Positions 1-9,096 are shown, counted from the stretch's first letter. The stretch: DNA of 64,000 nt from Hyphomicrobiales bacterium (GCA_017302635.1 JAFLCX010000001.1:496001-560000), one strand, 5' to 3'. The notes: generated by a model from the letters alone, not told the origin. A program made the numbers and translations.

Positions 1-533
1 CCATTGCCAAGTTTCGCCGGGCGATCGAGGCCCTCAATTCAGAAGGCCGTTCGCGGCTTCGTAGCGCTTTCGATGCTGTTCAGGGCCATTTCACACAATT
101 GTTCACGCGACTCTTCGGCGGTGGCACGGCAGAATTGCATCTGATCGAGGCGGATGATCCGCTGGAAGCCGGGCTTGAGATCATCGCGCGGCCTCCGGGC
201 AAAAAGCCGCAGCTCCTCTCGCTGCTCTCGGGTGGCGAGCAGGCCCTGACCGCGACGGCGTTGATCTTCGCGGTGTTTCTTACCAATCCTGCGCCGATCT
301 GTGTGCTCGACGAGGTGGATGCGCCGCTTGATGATTCGAATGTCGAGCGCCTCTGCGCACTACTGCACGATATCGCGGCGGAAACCGGCACGCGTTTCCT
401 CATGATCACGCACAATCCCATCAGCATGGCCGAGATGGATCGTCTCTTCGGCGTCACGATGGCGGAGCGGGGCGTGAGTCAGCTGGTCTCGGTTGATCTC
501 GCCGAAGCCGAGCGGCTGGCTGTAGCAGTTTGA
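1..533 (+). CDS. smc: Chromosome segregation protein SMC, C-terminal part (gene starts before the window)
   Basis: The reading frame is open from the left edge, so only about 176 C-terminal residues are present. They contain the end of the second coiled coil and the C-terminal half of the ABC-type head: the signature motif [14 protein letters not shown], then the Walker B/D-loop segment [12 protein letters not shown] and the switch histidine in MITHNP. In SMC proteins this half-head joins the N-terminal Walker A half to bind ATP, which drives condensation and segregation of the chromosome. The stop is followed by a short gap with a small stem-loop and then the ATP synthase promoter, so smc ends its own transcription unit. 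Identity is clear from the motifs and their spacing. The N-terminal half cannot be judged here. Confidence 0.95.
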   Translation, partial: IAKFRRAIEALNSEGRSRLRSAFDAVQGHFTQLFTRLFGGGTAELHLIEADDPLEAGLEIIARPPGKKPQLLSLLSGGEQALTATALIFAVFLTNPAPICVLDEVDAPLDDSNVERLCALLHDIAAETGTRFLMITHNPISMAEMDRLFGVTMAERGVSQLVSVDLAEAERLAVAV

Positions 534-591
534 ACCCGCTTTTGTGCTGCAATGCGGCAACAGCCTGTGATTTGCCCCGACAGGAGGGTTC

Positions 592-613
592 ATCACCCAA
601 AAGAACGGGTGAT
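592..613 (+). terminator. Stem-loop after smc, possible terminator
   Basis: ATCACCC at 592-598 pairs perfectly with GGGTGAT at 607-613 around an eight-base A-rich loop, about 60 bases after the smc stop. No T-run follows, so this would be a weak or Rho-assisted terminator. It ends six bases before the -35 box of the atp promoter. Confidence 0.35.
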
Positions 614-619
614 CCGTCC

Positions 620-648
620 TTGACATGAGGTTACGCCCCTGTTTAACA
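620..648 (+). promoter_or_regulatory. Sigma70-like promoter of the atpI-atpF operon
   Basis: TTGACA at 620-625 and TTAACA at 643-648 are separated by 17 bases, the ideal spacing for a housekeeping promoter. The -10 lies about 100 bases upstream of atpI, and no other good candidate is seen between smc and atpI. Confidence 0.65.
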
Positions 649-749
649 GCGCGCGACGAACGGGGAGGATTTCCGCTCCGGATGTGGGGATCGGCGCGAA
701 TTTTTCGCTTCGATTGCTGCATGGGTCAGACGGGTTCGGATGCAACACC

Positions 750-1139
750 ATGCGTGAACCGGAGCCAGGCCAGCCGAACGCAGACAAAGCGGAAGCGGGT
801 CGCTCGGGCGACGAGCGTGAGTTGCGCGCCAGACTCGAGGCACTGAAAGCTGATCTGAGCGAGAATGTGCGCGAAGAGCAGGCCAAGAGTGCCAAGGCCA
901 GTTCATCGCGTGAAAGTGCGAGTGCATTGGCAACCGGGATGCGGGCCGCATCCGAGCTTTTCGCCGGCGTTCTTGTCGGGGCAGGCATCGGATATGTGCT
1001 GGATCTGCAATTCGGCACCAAACCACTGATGCTGCTCATCTTCATGATGTTCGGCATGGCGGCCGGTTTTTGGAATATTTATCGGCTGGGCACGCGCTCA
1101 TCGCGCCAAACCAGCGAGCGAAATGGGCCGAAGGCCTGA
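750..1139 (+). CDS. atpI: ATP synthase protein I (AtpI/AtpZ family)
   Basis: A 129-residue protein with a charged N-terminal half (about residues 15-50, rich in Glu, Arg and Lys) and two hydrophobic helices near the C-terminus: one around the segment ELFAGVLVGAGIGYVLDL, the second around LLIFMMFGMAAGFW. This is the layout of the small membrane protein encoded first in bacterial atp operons, thought to assist assembly of the c-ring or Mg2+ handling; it is not part of the final enzyme. The ATG at 750 was chosen over the longer in-frame GTG at 684 because the extension has no membrane or family character. It is the first gene behind the promoter at 620-648, and atpB starts 21 bases after it. Confidence 0.85.
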   Translation: MREPEPGQPNADKAEAGRSGDERELRARLEALKADLSENVREEQAKSAKASSSRESASALATGMRAASELFAGVLVGAGIGYVLDLQFGTKPLMLLIFMMFGMAAGFWNIYRLGTRSSRQTSERNGPKA

Positions 1140-1160
1140 CAGGAAGACAGGAAGCAAGCT

Positions 1161-1919
1161 GTGGCGAGCGGGAAAACAATCGATCCGATGCACCAGTTCG
1201 AGGTCAGCAAGATTGTTGATCTGAAATTGTTCGGGACCGACATTTCCTTCACCAACGCTTCGCTTTGGATGGTGATCGTTGTGGCTGTTGTCAGCCTGAT
1301 CATGCTCTGGGGCACCTCGTCGCGCTCTGTTGTTCCGGGCCGCCTGCAAAGCCTCGCCGAGATGTCCTACGAGTTTGTTTCCGAGCTGCTCACGGGTGTG
1401 ACCGGCAAGGAAGGCATGCGCTTTTTTCCGCTGGTTTTCTCACTTTTCATGTTTGTCCTTGCCGCCAACATGCTCGGCATGCTCCCGGGCTCGTTCACGG
1501 TTACCAGCCAGATCATCGTGACAGCGGCGTTCGCGCTTCTCGTGATCAGCACCGTGATCGTCTATGGCGTCATGAAGCATGGCACGCATTTTCTCGGGCT
1601 GTTCGTGCCCTCGGGTCTGCCGGCCCTTCTGCTTCCCTTCATCGTGCTGATCGAGATCATCTCGTTCCTCTCGCGCCCGATCAGCCTCGCCCTGCGTCTC
1701 TTCGGCAACATGTTGGCCGGCCACGTGGCGCTGAAACTGTTCGGAGCTTTCACTGTGTCATTGCTTGGGGCTGGCGCTTACGCCGCTTTGGCTCCGCTGC
1801 CGCTGGCGACTGCCGTGGCGTTGACAGCGCTCGAATTTCTCGTGGCCTTCCTGCAGGCCTACGTGTTCACCATCCTGACCTGCGTCTATCTCAACGACGC
1901 GTTGCATCCGGGCCACTAA
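1161..1919 (+). CDS. atpB: F0F1 ATP synthase subunit a
   Basis: Subunit a forms the two proton half-channels of the F0 motor next to the c-ring. The 252-residue protein starts with the typical IDPMHQFEV segment, has five or six membrane helices, and carries the essential arginine R179 in [14 protein letters not shown], the residue that faces the c-ring carboxylate. The C-terminal helix [21 protein letters not shown] is also characteristic. A GTG start at 1161 is used because a GGAAG ribosome site lies just upstream; the ATG at 1188 would remove residues 1-9 and has no such site. It is second in the F0 operon and precedes atpE by 58 bases. Confidence 0.97.
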   Translation: MASGKTIDPMHQFEVSKIVDLKLFGTDISFTNASLWMVIVVAVVSLIMLWGTSSRSVVPGRLQSLAEMSYEFVSELLTGVTGKEGMRFFPLVFSLFMFVLAANMLGMLPGSFTVTSQIIVTAAFALLVISTVIVYGVMKHGTHFLGLFVPSGLPALLLPFIVLIEIISFLSRPISLALRLFGNMLAGHVALKLFGAFTVSLLGAGAYAALAPLPLATAVALTALEFLVAFLQAYVFTILTCVYLNDALHPGH

Positions 1920-1977
1920 CGACCGGAAGCCAGGCCAAGTTTTCTCACCAGTTCCGCAAATTCCGAAGGAGATGATC

Positions 1978-2217
1978 ATGGAACTCGCAGCTGCCGTTTC
2001 TCTGGGCAAGTTTATCGGTGCCGGCCTCGCGGCCATCGGCATGGGCCTCGCGGCCATCGGCGTGGGCGCCATTTTTGGCAACTTCCTCGCCGGTGCCCTG
2101 CGCAACCCGTCGGCGGCTGATGGCCAGTTCGGCCGCGCCTTCATCGGTGCCGCTCTCGCGGAAGGTCTCGGCATTTTCGCCTTCGTCGTGGCGCTGATCC
2201 TGCTCTTCGTCGTCTGA
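1978..2217 (+). CDS. atpE: F0F1 ATP synthase subunit c
   Basis: A 79-residue proteolipid with two membrane helices joined by the polar loop RNPS (residues 42-45). The proton-carrying carboxylate is Glu62 in ALAEGLGIF. The first helix has the Gly-Ala pattern ([15 protein letters not shown]) that lets c subunits pack into a ring. The ATG at 1978 is chosen over the ATG at 1972 because AAGGAG at 1966-1971 sits six bases before 1978 but directly abuts 1972. Many copies per enzyme are needed, which fits the strong ribosome site. It is third in the operon. Confidence 0.97.
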   Translation: MELAAAVSLGKFIGAGLAAIGMGLAAIGVGAIFGNFLAGALRNPSAADGQFGRAFIGAALAEGLGIFAFVVALILLFVV

Positions 2218-2339
2218 ACCCGATCCTCTGTGATCGAGTTGAGAAACCTGCGTGCCGCTTTTCTGGATGCGGCACGCCTGTGAGGGCATCGGTTCCCTCT
2301 CGACCTGCAAATACCCTTTCGACAAGAAAGAGAGATGCG

Positions 2340-2924
2340 ATGCGTCTGATGCCGAAATCCGTTTTGATGGCAAAGCTGCTCCTGCTCGCGGGTGCGGCGG
2401 GGCCCGCTCTTGCGGCGGGTGCTCCGGCTGATGGCGGGTCGAAATTTCCGCCCTTCGAGGCCTCGACCTTCCCGAGCCAGCTCTTCTGGCTCGCGGTCAC
2501 GTTCGGGCTCCTCTACATCCTGATGAGCCGCGTGGCCTTGCCGCGCGTCGGCGCGATCCTCGAACAGCGTCGTGAGGCGATTGACGGCGCCCTGCGCGCG
2601 GCCAGTGCCGCGCAGAAGGAAGCCGAGGAACAGGCCAATGCCCTCGAGACTTCGCTGGCGAAAGCACGTGCCAGTGCTCAGGGCATCGCCGGCGAAGCGC
2701 GCGACAAATCCTCGAAAGAGATCGAAGCGCGTCGCGCGGCCGTCGAGAAGGACCTTTCGGCCAAGCTCGTGGCGGCGGAAGCGCGCATCACCGAGACCAA
2801 GTCGAAGGCGATGGGCAATGTCGAGACCATCGCCAAGGACGCTGTGAGCACCATTCTCGAGCAGCTTGGCAGCAAGGCCACGGATGCGGCGATCGCCAAG
2901 GCGATTTCGGCCGTGAAGGCATAA
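2340..2924 (+). CDS. atpF2: F0F1 ATP synthase subunit b' (second b-type stator subunit)
   Basis: A 194-residue protein with an N-terminal hydrophobic segment (residues about 8-25, signal-like), a membrane anchor around LFWLAVTFGLLYILMSRVAL, and then a long Ala/Glu/Lys-rich coiled coil to the C-terminus. Photosynthetic bacteria and most alphaproteobacteria have two unlike b subunits, b and b', forming a heterodimeric peripheral stalk; this one is b' by its order before b and its extra N-terminal segment. The ATG at 2340 is preferred to the GTG at 2280, whose extension is Arg/Ser-rich and without family character. It is followed after 10 bases by atpF. Confidence 0.92.
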   Translation: MRLMPKSVLMAKLLLLAGAAGPALAAGAPADGGSKFPPFEASTFPSQLFWLAVTFGLLYILMSRVALPRVGAILEQRREAIDGALRAASAAQKEAEEQANALETSLAKARASAQGIAGEARDKSSKEIEARRAAVEKDLSAKLVAAEARITETKSKAMGNVETIAKDAVSTILEQLGSKATDAAIAKAISAVKA

Positions 2925-2934
2925 GGGGCAACCG

Positions 2935-3408
2935 ATGTTCAAGGATCCGACATTCTGGACTGGCGTTGCGCTGCTGATTTTCTTCGCCATCCTGTTCAAA
3001 TTCGGCGTGCACAAGCTCATCGTTTCGGGGCTCGATGCACGCGGCGAGAGGGTCGCGAACCAACTCGCGGAAGCCGAACGTCTGCGCAACGAAGCCGCAG
3101 CGCTGCTGAAATCCTACGAGGAGAAGCGCAAGGCTGCCGAGAAGGAAGCTGCTGATCTCGTGGAAGCGGCCAAAGCCGAAGCGAAGCGCGTCGAGGCGGA
3201 AGCCAAGACGAAGCTCGATGAGTTCGTCAAACGCCGTACGGCTCAGGCCGAACTGAAAATCGCGCAGGCCGAGCAGCAGGCCGCTGCCGATGTGCGCAAG
3301 GCCGCTGCGGAACTTGCGGTGAAGGCGGCTTCCGGCATTCTCGGCGCAGCCAAGGGTGACGACGCTTTTGCCGAGGGGCTGAAGCAGGTGAAATCCCAGC
3401 TCAACTGA
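2935..3408 (+). CDS. atpF: F0F1 ATP synthase subunit b
   Basis: A 157-residue stator subunit: a short periplasmic start (MFKDPTFW), a single membrane helix to about residue 23, then a continuous coiled coil rich in Ala, Glu, Lys and Arg. Together with b' it holds the F1 head still while the c-ring turns. It is the last gene of the F0 operon, followed by an intrinsic terminator 28 bases after the stop. The F1 genes (atpHAGDC) are not in this window, as expected for alphaproteobacteria, where the two operons are separate. Confidence 0.93.
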   Translation: MFKDPTFWTGVALLIFFAILFKFGVHKLIVSGLDARGERVANQLAEAERLRNEAAALLKSYEEKRKAAEKEAADLVEAAKAEAKRVEAEAKTKLDEFVKRRTAQAELKIAQAEQQAAADVRKAAAELAVKAASGILGAAKGDDAFAEGLKQVKSQLN

Positions 3409-3436
3409 GTCTTTTCTCGCTTCACTCAAATGAAAA

Positions 3437-3460
3437 GGCCGCCTCATAGGCGGTCTTTTT
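3437..3460 (+). terminator. Rho-independent terminator of the F0 operon
   Basis: GGCCGCC at 3437-3443 and GGCGGTC at 3449-3455 form a seven-base-pair stem (one G-T pair) around the loop TCATA, followed directly by five T. It lies between atpF and the next gene. Confidence 0.85.
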
Positions 3461-3500
3461 CGTTTTGTGGCATCCTTCTCGAAATTTGGGAGGAGATTCG

Positions 3501-4283
3501 ATGCGCCGTTTCATTCTGGCCGGGCTGCTCGCGGCGGCTTTTCTTGCTTCGGCACAAGGCGCAGCTTCAGCCGAATGGGTGACGCTCGATAATGGCGGCA
3601 TCCGCGCTCAGGTATTCAAACCTGCGGGAAAAGGCCCCTTCCCGGCCGTGATCGGCCTGCATGGCTGCGCCGGTATGATGAGCAATGGCCGCCTGAATGC
3701 ACGCGATCAGGACTGGGCTTTGCGCTTGCAGAAGGCCGGCTTCATGGTGGTTCTGCCCGATAGTTTCGGTTCGCGCGGACTGGGTTCGCAATGCGCGAAC
3801 AGCGATCGCACAGTCTCGACCTCGGACCGGGCGGAAGATGCCTTCGCGGCAGCCGCCTGGCTTGCCGAGCAACCGCAGGTCAACCGCAATCGCATCGGCG
3901 TGATGGGGTGGTCCAATGGCGGCACGACGGCTTTGCATGTCGCCCGGCGTGGCAGCGCGCGCGGGGTGACGATCCGGCAGATCGTGGCCTTCTATCCGGG
4001 TTGCCGGCTGTTTGCCGATCGCGGCTTTGCCTCTCCGCTCACCATCCTGCACGGGCTCGCGGATGACTGGACGCCCGCCGAGCCGTGCCGGAAGTTCGCT
4101 GGCGTGCGCTTCATCGGCTATCCTGGCGCGCACCACGATTTCGATCATCCATCGATGGCCCTGCGCACCCGGCAGGCCGCGTTCACGGCGGCGGGAGGCC
4201 CGGGCACCGTGACGATGGGCACGCACGGCCCCTCGCGCCAGAAGGCGATTGGCACCGTGATGGCGATCTTCCGGGGGATGTGA
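3501..4283 (+). CDS. Secreted dienelactone-hydrolase-family alpha/beta hydrolase
   Basis: A 260-residue protein. Residues 1-24 form a signal peptide (MRRF, hydrophobic Leu/Ala core, cleavage after ASA), so it is exported. The mature part starts with the beta strands of an alpha/beta hydrolase, has the oxyanion-region segment IGLHGCAGMM, the nucleophile elbow GWSNGG (Ser in G-x-S-x-G), an acidic loop in LADDWTPAEPC, and the catalytic histidine in GAHHDFDHP. This matches the dienelactone hydrolase family (DLH), whose substrates are lactones or esters; the real substrate is unknown. The ATG at 3501 follows a strong GGAGGAG; the longer frame from 3465 lacks this and would bury the signal peptide. 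Gene stands alone between two terminators. Confidence 0.82.
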   Translation: MRRFILAGLLAAAFLASAQGAASAEWVTLDNGGIRAQVFKPAGKGPFPAVIGLHGCAGMMSNGRLNARDQDWALRLQKAGFMVVLPDSFGSRGLGSQCANSDRTVSTSDRAEDAFAAAAWLAEQPQVNRNRIGVMGWSNGGTTALHVARRGSARGVTIRQIVAFYPGCRLFADRGFASPLTILHGLADDWTPAEPCRKFAGVRFIGYPGAHHDFDHPSMALRTRQAAFTAAGGPGTVTMGTHGPSRQKAIGTVMAIFRGM

Positions 4284-4306
4284 AAAAGGCCCGGTCGCCC
4301 GGGCCT
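4283..4306 (-). terminator. Intrinsic terminator of the gcv operon, possibly bidirectional
   Basis: AGGCCCGG at 4287-4294 and CCGGGCCT at 4299-4306 form a perfect eight-base-pair stem with a four-base loop. On the minus strand it is followed by five U, placing a strong terminator eight bases after gcvPB. On the plus strand the tail is CTGTTCTTT, so it may also stop the hydrolase gene. Confidence 0.85.
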
Positions 4307-4313
4307 CTGTTCT

Positions 4314-5888
4314 TTACTCCGCCGCCTGCTGAATGGGCTGAGGCGGCACCCAGCGCAGGATGGGATTGCGCGCCGCGCGTGTTTCATCGAGCCGCCGGCG
4401 CGGCGCATGATAGGGTGCACCCGAAAAGCGCTCGGTCTCGCCGCGCTTCGCCCGCATCGCGAGATCGCGCAGAGCCATGATGAAGAGATCGAGCGAGGCG
4501 CGGCTTTCGGATTCCGTCGGCTCGATCAGCATCGCGCCATGCACCACAAGCGGGAAATACATGGTCATGGGGTGATATCCCTCGTCGATCATGGCTTTCG
4601 CGAAATCGAGCGTGGTGACGCCGGTATCCTTCAGCCAGGCATCATCGAACAGGGCCTCGTGCATCGAAGGATGCTTCGGGAAGGGCAGCGACATCAGGTC
4701 CTGAAGCCCGGCGCGGATATAGTTCGCGTTGAGCACAGCATCTTCCGAAGCCTGTTTCATGCCATCCGCGCCGTGGCTGAGCATGTAGCTCAGCGCGCGC
4801 ACATACATGCCCATCTGGCCGTGGAAGGCCGTAACACGCCCGAACGGCTTCTGCTTCGCGCCAGCATCGGCCGCATGCTCGACGAGTTCAAGCTTCTTGC
4901 CCTTCCGGCGGATGAACGGCACGGGCGCGAAGGCCGCGAGCCGCTTCGAGAGCACGACCGGCCCTGCACCGGGACCACCGCCGCCATGCGGGGTGGAGAA
5001 GGTCTTGTGCAGGTTGATATGCATCGCGTCGATGCCGAGATCACCCGGCTTCGCCTTGCCGACAATCGCGTTGAAATTCGCGCCATCGCAATAGAAATAG
5101 GCTCCGGCCTTCTTCATCGCGCGGGCGATTTCCACGACCTGCGGCTCGAAAATCCCGCAGGTGTTCGGGTTGGTGAGCATGATCGCCGCGACATCCGGCC
5201 CGAGCAGCTTCTTGACGTCTCGCACATGCACAGTGCCATCGGCGCGGGCCGGAACCGGCTTCACCTCGAAGCCGATCAAGGCAGCGGTGGCCGGGTTGGT
5301 GCCATGCGCCGATTCCGGCACCAGCACCACGCGGCGTGTGGCACCTTCGCCCTTGGCTTCAATGGCGGCCTTGATCGCCATCATGCCCGCGAGTTCGCCA
5401 TGCGCACCGGCTTTCGGCGACATCGCAACTGCCTCGGTGCCCGTGAGCACCATGAGGTAGCGCGCGAGCTCCTCGATGAGTTCGAGAGCGCCCTGCACCG
5501 TCGATTGCGGCTGGAGCGGATGGATATCGCCGAAGCCCGGCAGGCGCGCCATTTTCTCGTTGAGGCGCGGATTGTGCTTCATCGTGCACGAACCGAGCGG
5601 GAAAAGCCCGGTATCGATGCCGTAATTCTTCTGGCTGAGGCGCACGAAATGTCGAACGGCCTCGGGCTCGGAAAGCCCTACGAGTCCGATCGGCTTTTTC
5701 CGCTCCTGCCCGCCGAGGCGGGATTTCACCGGCTTCGCTTTCACGACATCGACGCCGGTTGTATCGGCGCGGCCAATCTCGAATAGCAACGCCTCTTCCA
5801 CCATCAGCGCGCGATTACCGGTGAAGGTGGGGTGAGCGCTGCCAGTGGCTTCACCGGCGGACGTGGGACGACCCTGATTATTGAGCAT
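4314..5888 (-). CDS. gcvPB: Glycine dehydrogenase (decarboxylating), subunit 2 (P protein, C-terminal half)
   Basis: With GcvPA this makes the P protein of the glycine cleavage system, which decarboxylates glycine on PLP and passes the aminomethyl group to lipoyl-GcvH. The 524-residue chain carries the PLP lysine, K295, in NLHKTFSTPHGGGGPG, and the preceding CDGANFNAI segment. Residues 90-110 (GLFPLGSCTMKHNPRLNE) are the usual N-terminal family signature. Its ATG overlaps the gcvPA stop by one base (TAATG), so the two halves are translated in a coupled way. It is the last gene of the operon. Length and motifs agree with the GcvPB family; the single-chain GcvP of many proteobacteria would be about 950 residues. 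Confidence 0.96.
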   Translation of the reverse strand: MLNNQGRPTSAGEATGSAHPTFTGNRALMVEEALLFEIGRADTTGVDVVKAKPVKSRLGGQERKKPIGLVGLSEPEAVRHFVRLSQKNYGIDTGLFPLGSCTMKHNPRLNEKMARLPGFGDIHPLQPQSTVQGALELIEELARYLMVLTGTEAVAMSPKAGAHGELAGMMAIKAAIEAKGEGATRRVVLVPESAHGTNPATAALIGFEVKPVPARADGTVHVRDVKKLLGPDVAAIMLTNPNTCGIFEPQVVEIARAMKKAGAYFYCDGANFNAIVGKAKPGDLGIDAMHINLHKTFSTPHGGGGPGAGPVVLSKRLAAFAPVPFIRRKGKKLELVEHAADAGAKQKPFGRVTAFHGQMGMYVRALSYMLSHGADGMKQASEDAVLNANYIRAGLQDLMSLPFPKHPSMHEALFDDAWLKDTGVTTLDFAKAMIDEGYHPMTMYFPLVVHGAMLIEPTESESRASLDLFIMALRDLAMRAKRGETERFSGAPYHAPRRRLDETRAARNPILRWVPPQPIQQAAE

Positions 5889-7228
5889 TAGAGCGCTCCC
5901 TTCAACGCAGCCACGAATGCGGCGCGGTCCTGATCGGTGTTGATTTCGGTGTTGGCGACAATCAGCAGATCATCCAAGCCCGCGCCGGGCAGCAGGCGCG
6001 AGACGGGCACGCCCGCGAGCACGCCTTTCTTCGCCATTTTCTCGATGATTTCGGCCGCATTGCCTGGAAGCTTGAGGGTGAACTCGTTGAAGAAGGCGGA
6101 GGTCAGCACCTTCACGCCCTTCACAGCTTCCAGCATCTCGGCGAGTTCAACCGCGTTCGCGTGGTTGAGTTCGGCCGTGGCGCGCAGGCCCTTTTCGCCG
6201 AGCAGGGTCATGTGGATGGTGAAGGCGAGGCAGCACAGCCCCGAATTCGTGCAGATGTTCGAGGTCGCCTTGTCGCGCCGGATATGCTGCTCGCGGGTGG
6301 AAAGCGTGAGCACGAAGCCGCGCTTGCCCTCGGCATCCACCGTCTCGCCACAGAGGCGACCCGGCATCTGGCGCACATATTTCTGCTTGGCGGCAAACAG
6401 CCCGACATAGGGCCCGCCGAAATTGAGGCCATTGCCGATCGACTGGCCCTCGCCGACCACAATATCGGCTCCCTGCGCGCCGGGGCTCTCGATGAGTCCG
6501 AGCGACATCGCCTCGGTGAAGACCGCGATCAGCAGCGCGCCCTTGGCCTGCGCAGCCGCCGCAAGCGGACGCAGATCGCGGATATTGCCGAACACATCGG
6601 GGCTTTGCACCACGATGCAGGAGGTTTCGGCATCGATCAGCTTCGCGAGGTCCTCCGTGGCCGTCACATCGGGCTTTGCGGAAACGACCGTATCGCCCGC
6701 CATCTCCGAGAGCGTTCTCACCACATCGGCATATTGCGGGTGAAGCCCACCCGAGAGAACCGCCTTGCGACGCTTCGTGACGCGATGCGCCATCAGCACG
6801 GCTTCGCCGGTTCCGGTCGAGCCGTCATACATCGAGGCATTGGCGACCTCCATTCCGGTGAGCAGAGCCACCTGCGTCTGGAATTCGAAGAGATATTGCA
6901 AAGTGCCCTGCGCGATTTCCGGCTGGTAGGGCGTGTAGCTCGTCAAGAACTCCGAGCGCTGAATCAGGTGATCGACGCTCGCCGGCACATGGTGTTTGTA
7001 AGCGCCGGCACCCACGAAAAACGGCACGGACGAGGCCGGAATGTTCTTCGCCGCCATCGCGCCGAGGGTGCGCTCGACACTCAGCTCGCTCGCATGGTGC
7101 GAGAGTGCCACCGGCTCCTTCAGGAGCTTGTCGGCGGGGATATCGGAGAACAGGTCGTCGACGGATTTCACGCCGATTTTCGCGAGCATCGCGCCGCGAT
7201 CTTCAGCTGAGAGGGGGAGATAGCGCAT
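5888..7228 (-). CDS. gcvPA: Glycine dehydrogenase (decarboxylating), subunit 1 (P protein, N-terminal half)
   Basis: The 446-residue N-terminal half of the split P protein. It is a fold-type I PLP-enzyme domain that lacks the PLP lysine and pairs with GcvPB. Family marks are the start [11 protein letters not shown], the segment [16 protein letters not shown], the long [15 protein letters not shown] stretch and [13 protein letters not shown]. It starts seven bases after gcvH and shares one base with gcvPB. Both halves are needed for activity in known systems, and their immediate linkage supports a working enzyme. Confidence 0.96.
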   Translation of the reverse strand: MRYLPLSAEDRGAMLAKIGVKSVDDLFSDIPADKLLKEPVALSHHASELSVERTLGAMAAKNIPASSVPFFVGAGAYKHHVPASVDHLIQRSEFLTSYTPYQPEIAQGTLQYLFEFQTQVALLTGMEVANASMYDGSTGTGEAVLMAHRVTKRRKAVLSGGLHPQYADVVRTLSEMAGDTVVSAKPDVTATEDLAKLIDAETSCIVVQSPDVFGNIRDLRPLAAAAQAKGALLIAVFTEAMSLGLIESPGAQGADIVVGEGQSIGNGLNFGGPYVGLFAAKQKYVRQMPGRLCGETVDAEGKRGFVLTLSTREQHIRRDKATSNICTNSGLCCLAFTIHMTLLGEKGLRATAELNHANAVELAEMLEAVKGVKVLTSAFFNEFTLKLPGNAAEIIEKMAKKGVLAGVPVSRLLPGAGLDDLLIVANTEINTDQDRAAFVAALKGAL

Positions 7229-7235
7229 CAGAGCC

Positions 7236-7610
7236 TCAGGAAATCGACTTCAGGTAATCGGCGTACTCGGCTTCCGACATCAGGCCCTCGAGCTCGGACT
7301 TGTTGGCAAGCTTGATCTTGAGGAACCAGCCCTGCCCGGCCGGGTCTTCGTTCACGGCACCGGGGCTGTCGGGCAACTTGTCATTGACCGCCACGACCTC
7401 ACCGGAAACCGGGGCATAAACCTCTGAGGCAGCCTTCACGCTCTCGACCACCGCAGCCTCGCCACCTTTGGTGAGCTTCTTGCCGAGATCAGGAAGCTCG
7501 ACGAACACCACATCGCCCAAGGCATTCTGGGCATAATCGGTGATGCCGACCGTGCCGACATCGCCTTCAACGCGGATATATTCGTGGTCTTTGGTGTAGC
7601 GTGTGGTCAT
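7236..7610 (-). CDS. gcvH: Glycine cleavage system H protein
   Basis: The small lipoyl carrier that shuttles the aminomethyl intermediate between P, T and L proteins. At 124 residues it has normal length. The lipoylated lysine is K59 in [14 protein letters not shown], and the flanking [12 protein letters not shown] and [11 protein letters not shown] segments are conserved. It lies between gcvT and gcvPA with short gaps (30 and 7 bases), within one operon. Confidence 0.97.
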   Translation of the reverse strand: MTTRYTKDHEYIRVEGDVGTVGITDYAQNALGDVVFVELPDLGKKLTKGGEAAVVESVKAASEVYAPVSGEVVAVNDKLPDSPGAVNEDPAGQGWFLKIKLANKSELEGLMSEAEYADYLKSIS

Positions 7611-7640
7611 GGAGAGGCTCCTCTCGATCCAGGGGATTGT

Positions 7641-8783
7641 TCAGCGAAAGTAACGATGCGGGGCGAAAGGCATGGTCACCACCCGTGCGGGCAATTCCTT
7701 GCCACGCACAAGAAGCGTGACCGGTGTTTCAGGCTTCGCGAAAGTGGTTTCGACATAGCCCATCGCCACCGGGCCCTGCGCCGTGGGGCCGAAGCCGCCC
7801 GAGGTGATGACGCCCACCTTGCGGCCGGCCGCAAAAATCTCGGTGCCCTCGCGTGCCGGCTGGCGCCCTTCCGGCTGGATGCCGACACGCAAGCGCGACG
7901 GGCCCTCTTTCAACTCGCGCTGGATGCGTTCAGCGCCGGGGAAGCCTCCTTCCTCGCGCCGCCGCTTCTGGATGGACCATCTGAGGTCTGCCTCGACGGG
8001 TGAGGTCGTGGTGTCGATATCATGCCCATAAAGACAAAGCCCGGCCTCAAGGCGGAGCGAATCCCGCGCGCCGAGGCCGATTGGCTTGATGCGTGGATCG
8101 CCGGTCAGAAGGTTTGCGAGCTTCTCGACATCCTCGCTCTTCACCGAAATCTCGACACCATCCTCGCCGGTATAACCCGTGCGGGAGACATGGCACCAAA
8201 GCCCGGCGATCTCGAGATCAGTCGAGGTCATGAATTTCAACTCTGCCAGGTTCGGCGCATGGGCGGCGATTGCCTCAACCGCCTTGGGCCCTTGCAGGGC
8301 GAGCAGCGCCAGATTGTCAGCGATTTTCAGCGTCACGCCCTTCGGCAGCTGGGCGGCGAGATGGCGATAATCCTCCACCTTGCAACCCGCATTCACCACG
8401 AGGTAAATCCAGTGTTCATGGCCAGAAAAGCCGAGTCGGGTGATCATCAGGTCATCGAGAATGCCGCCTTCGACATTCAGGAACTGCGAATAGCGCTGCT
8501 GTCCCGGCTTGAGGCTCAGCACATCAGCTGGAACGAGTTTTTCAAGCGCTGCGGCGGCAGTTTCATACCGGCCATCTTCAGGGATGAGAAAACACTGGCC
8601 CATATGGCTCACATCAAAGAGCCCGGCGCTTTCACGCGTCCAGTTGTGCTCACCCATGATGCCGAGCGGGTATTGTACCGGCATGTTGTAGCCCGCGAAG
8701 GGCACCATCTTGGCGCCCTGTGCAACATGCCAGGCCGCGAGCGGCGTTTCGAGGAGCGTTTCGCCCGTTTCAGCTGAAGCCAT
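7641..8783 (-). CDS. gcvT: Glycine cleavage system T protein (aminomethyltransferase)
   Basis: T protein releases ammonia from aminomethyl-GcvH and hands the one-carbon unit to tetrahydrofolate, giving methylene-THF. The 380-residue protein shows the family blocks MPVQYPLGIMGEHNWTRESAG (shortened here to its core NWTRESAGLFDVSHMG), GILDDLMITRLG, TGYTGEDGVEI and GARDSLRLEAGLCLYGHD. It is the first gene of the operon and lies directly behind the glycine riboswitch, so all four gcv genes should rise with glycine. A smaller feature is that gcvL (lipoamide dehydrogenase) is not in the cluster, as is usual. Confidence 0.97.
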   Translation of the reverse strand: MASAETGETLLETPLAAWHVAQGAKMVPFAGYNMPVQYPLGIMGEHNWTRESAGLFDVSHMGQCFLIPEDGRYETAAAALEKLVPADVLSLKPGQQRYSQFLNVEGGILDDLMITRLGFSGHEHWIYLVVNAGCKVEDYRHLAAQLPKGVTLKIADNLALLALQGPKAVEAIAAHAPNLAELKFMTSTDLEIAGLWCHVSRTGYTGEDGVEISVKSEDVEKLANLLTGDPRIKPIGLGARDSLRLEAGLCLYGHDIDTTTSPVEADLRWSIQKRRREEGGFPGAERIQRELKEGPSRLRVGIQPEGRQPAREGTEIFAAGRKVGVITSGGFGPTAQGPVAMGYVETTFAKPETPVTLLVRGKELPARVVTMPFAPHRYFR

Positions 8784-8856
8784 GCATGCCCGGCTCGCGC
8801 CGCCTCCGGAAAAGTGACAGGTGCGCAGCGCAAGGCGGAATGCCGCCCGGCGTCGC

Positions 8857-9045
8857 TGCCCCCTCTGTCACGGAACCTGAGAGATTTCGGGCAACAAAAA
8901 TGCCCTTACTCCTTCGGTGGTGCCCAGATGAGGGGCACGCTTTCCAGAGCGGCTTTTCTCGCGCGGTCCTTTTGCCTGAGCGTTTCCGGGGCGGTTGCGC
9001 CTTCGGCGGCGGGGTTGCCCCCGCTCTCTCCCGCGCGGGAGATGG
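8857..9045 (-). promoter_or_regulatory. Tandem glycine riboswitch upstream of gcvT
   Basis: Read on the minus strand, two copies of the glycine-aptamer core follow one another. The first has GCCGAAGGCGCAA (about 8997-9009), CTCAGGCAAAAGGAC (8966-8980) and CTCTGGA (8943-8949). The second has CCGAAGGAG (8910-8918), TCTCTCAGGT (8875-8884) and GACAGAGGGGG (8859-8869). These are the conserved blocks of the gcvT RNA element, in the right order, and the element lies between a promoter and gcvT. In known systems glycine binding turns on the gcv genes. Confidence 0.93.
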
Positions 9046-9055
9046 CCATAGCGCA

Positions 9056-9083
9056 CACCTAGCCTTTTCAGGCCAAGTGTCAA
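9056..9083 (-). promoter_or_regulatory. Promoter of the gcv operon
   Basis: On the minus strand TTGACA (9078-9083) and TAGGTG (9056-9061) are spaced by 16 bases. Transcription would start near 9049, immediately before the riboswitch, which supports the call. Confidence 0.6.
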
Positions 9084-9096
9084 CGCCGCCCGGAAG

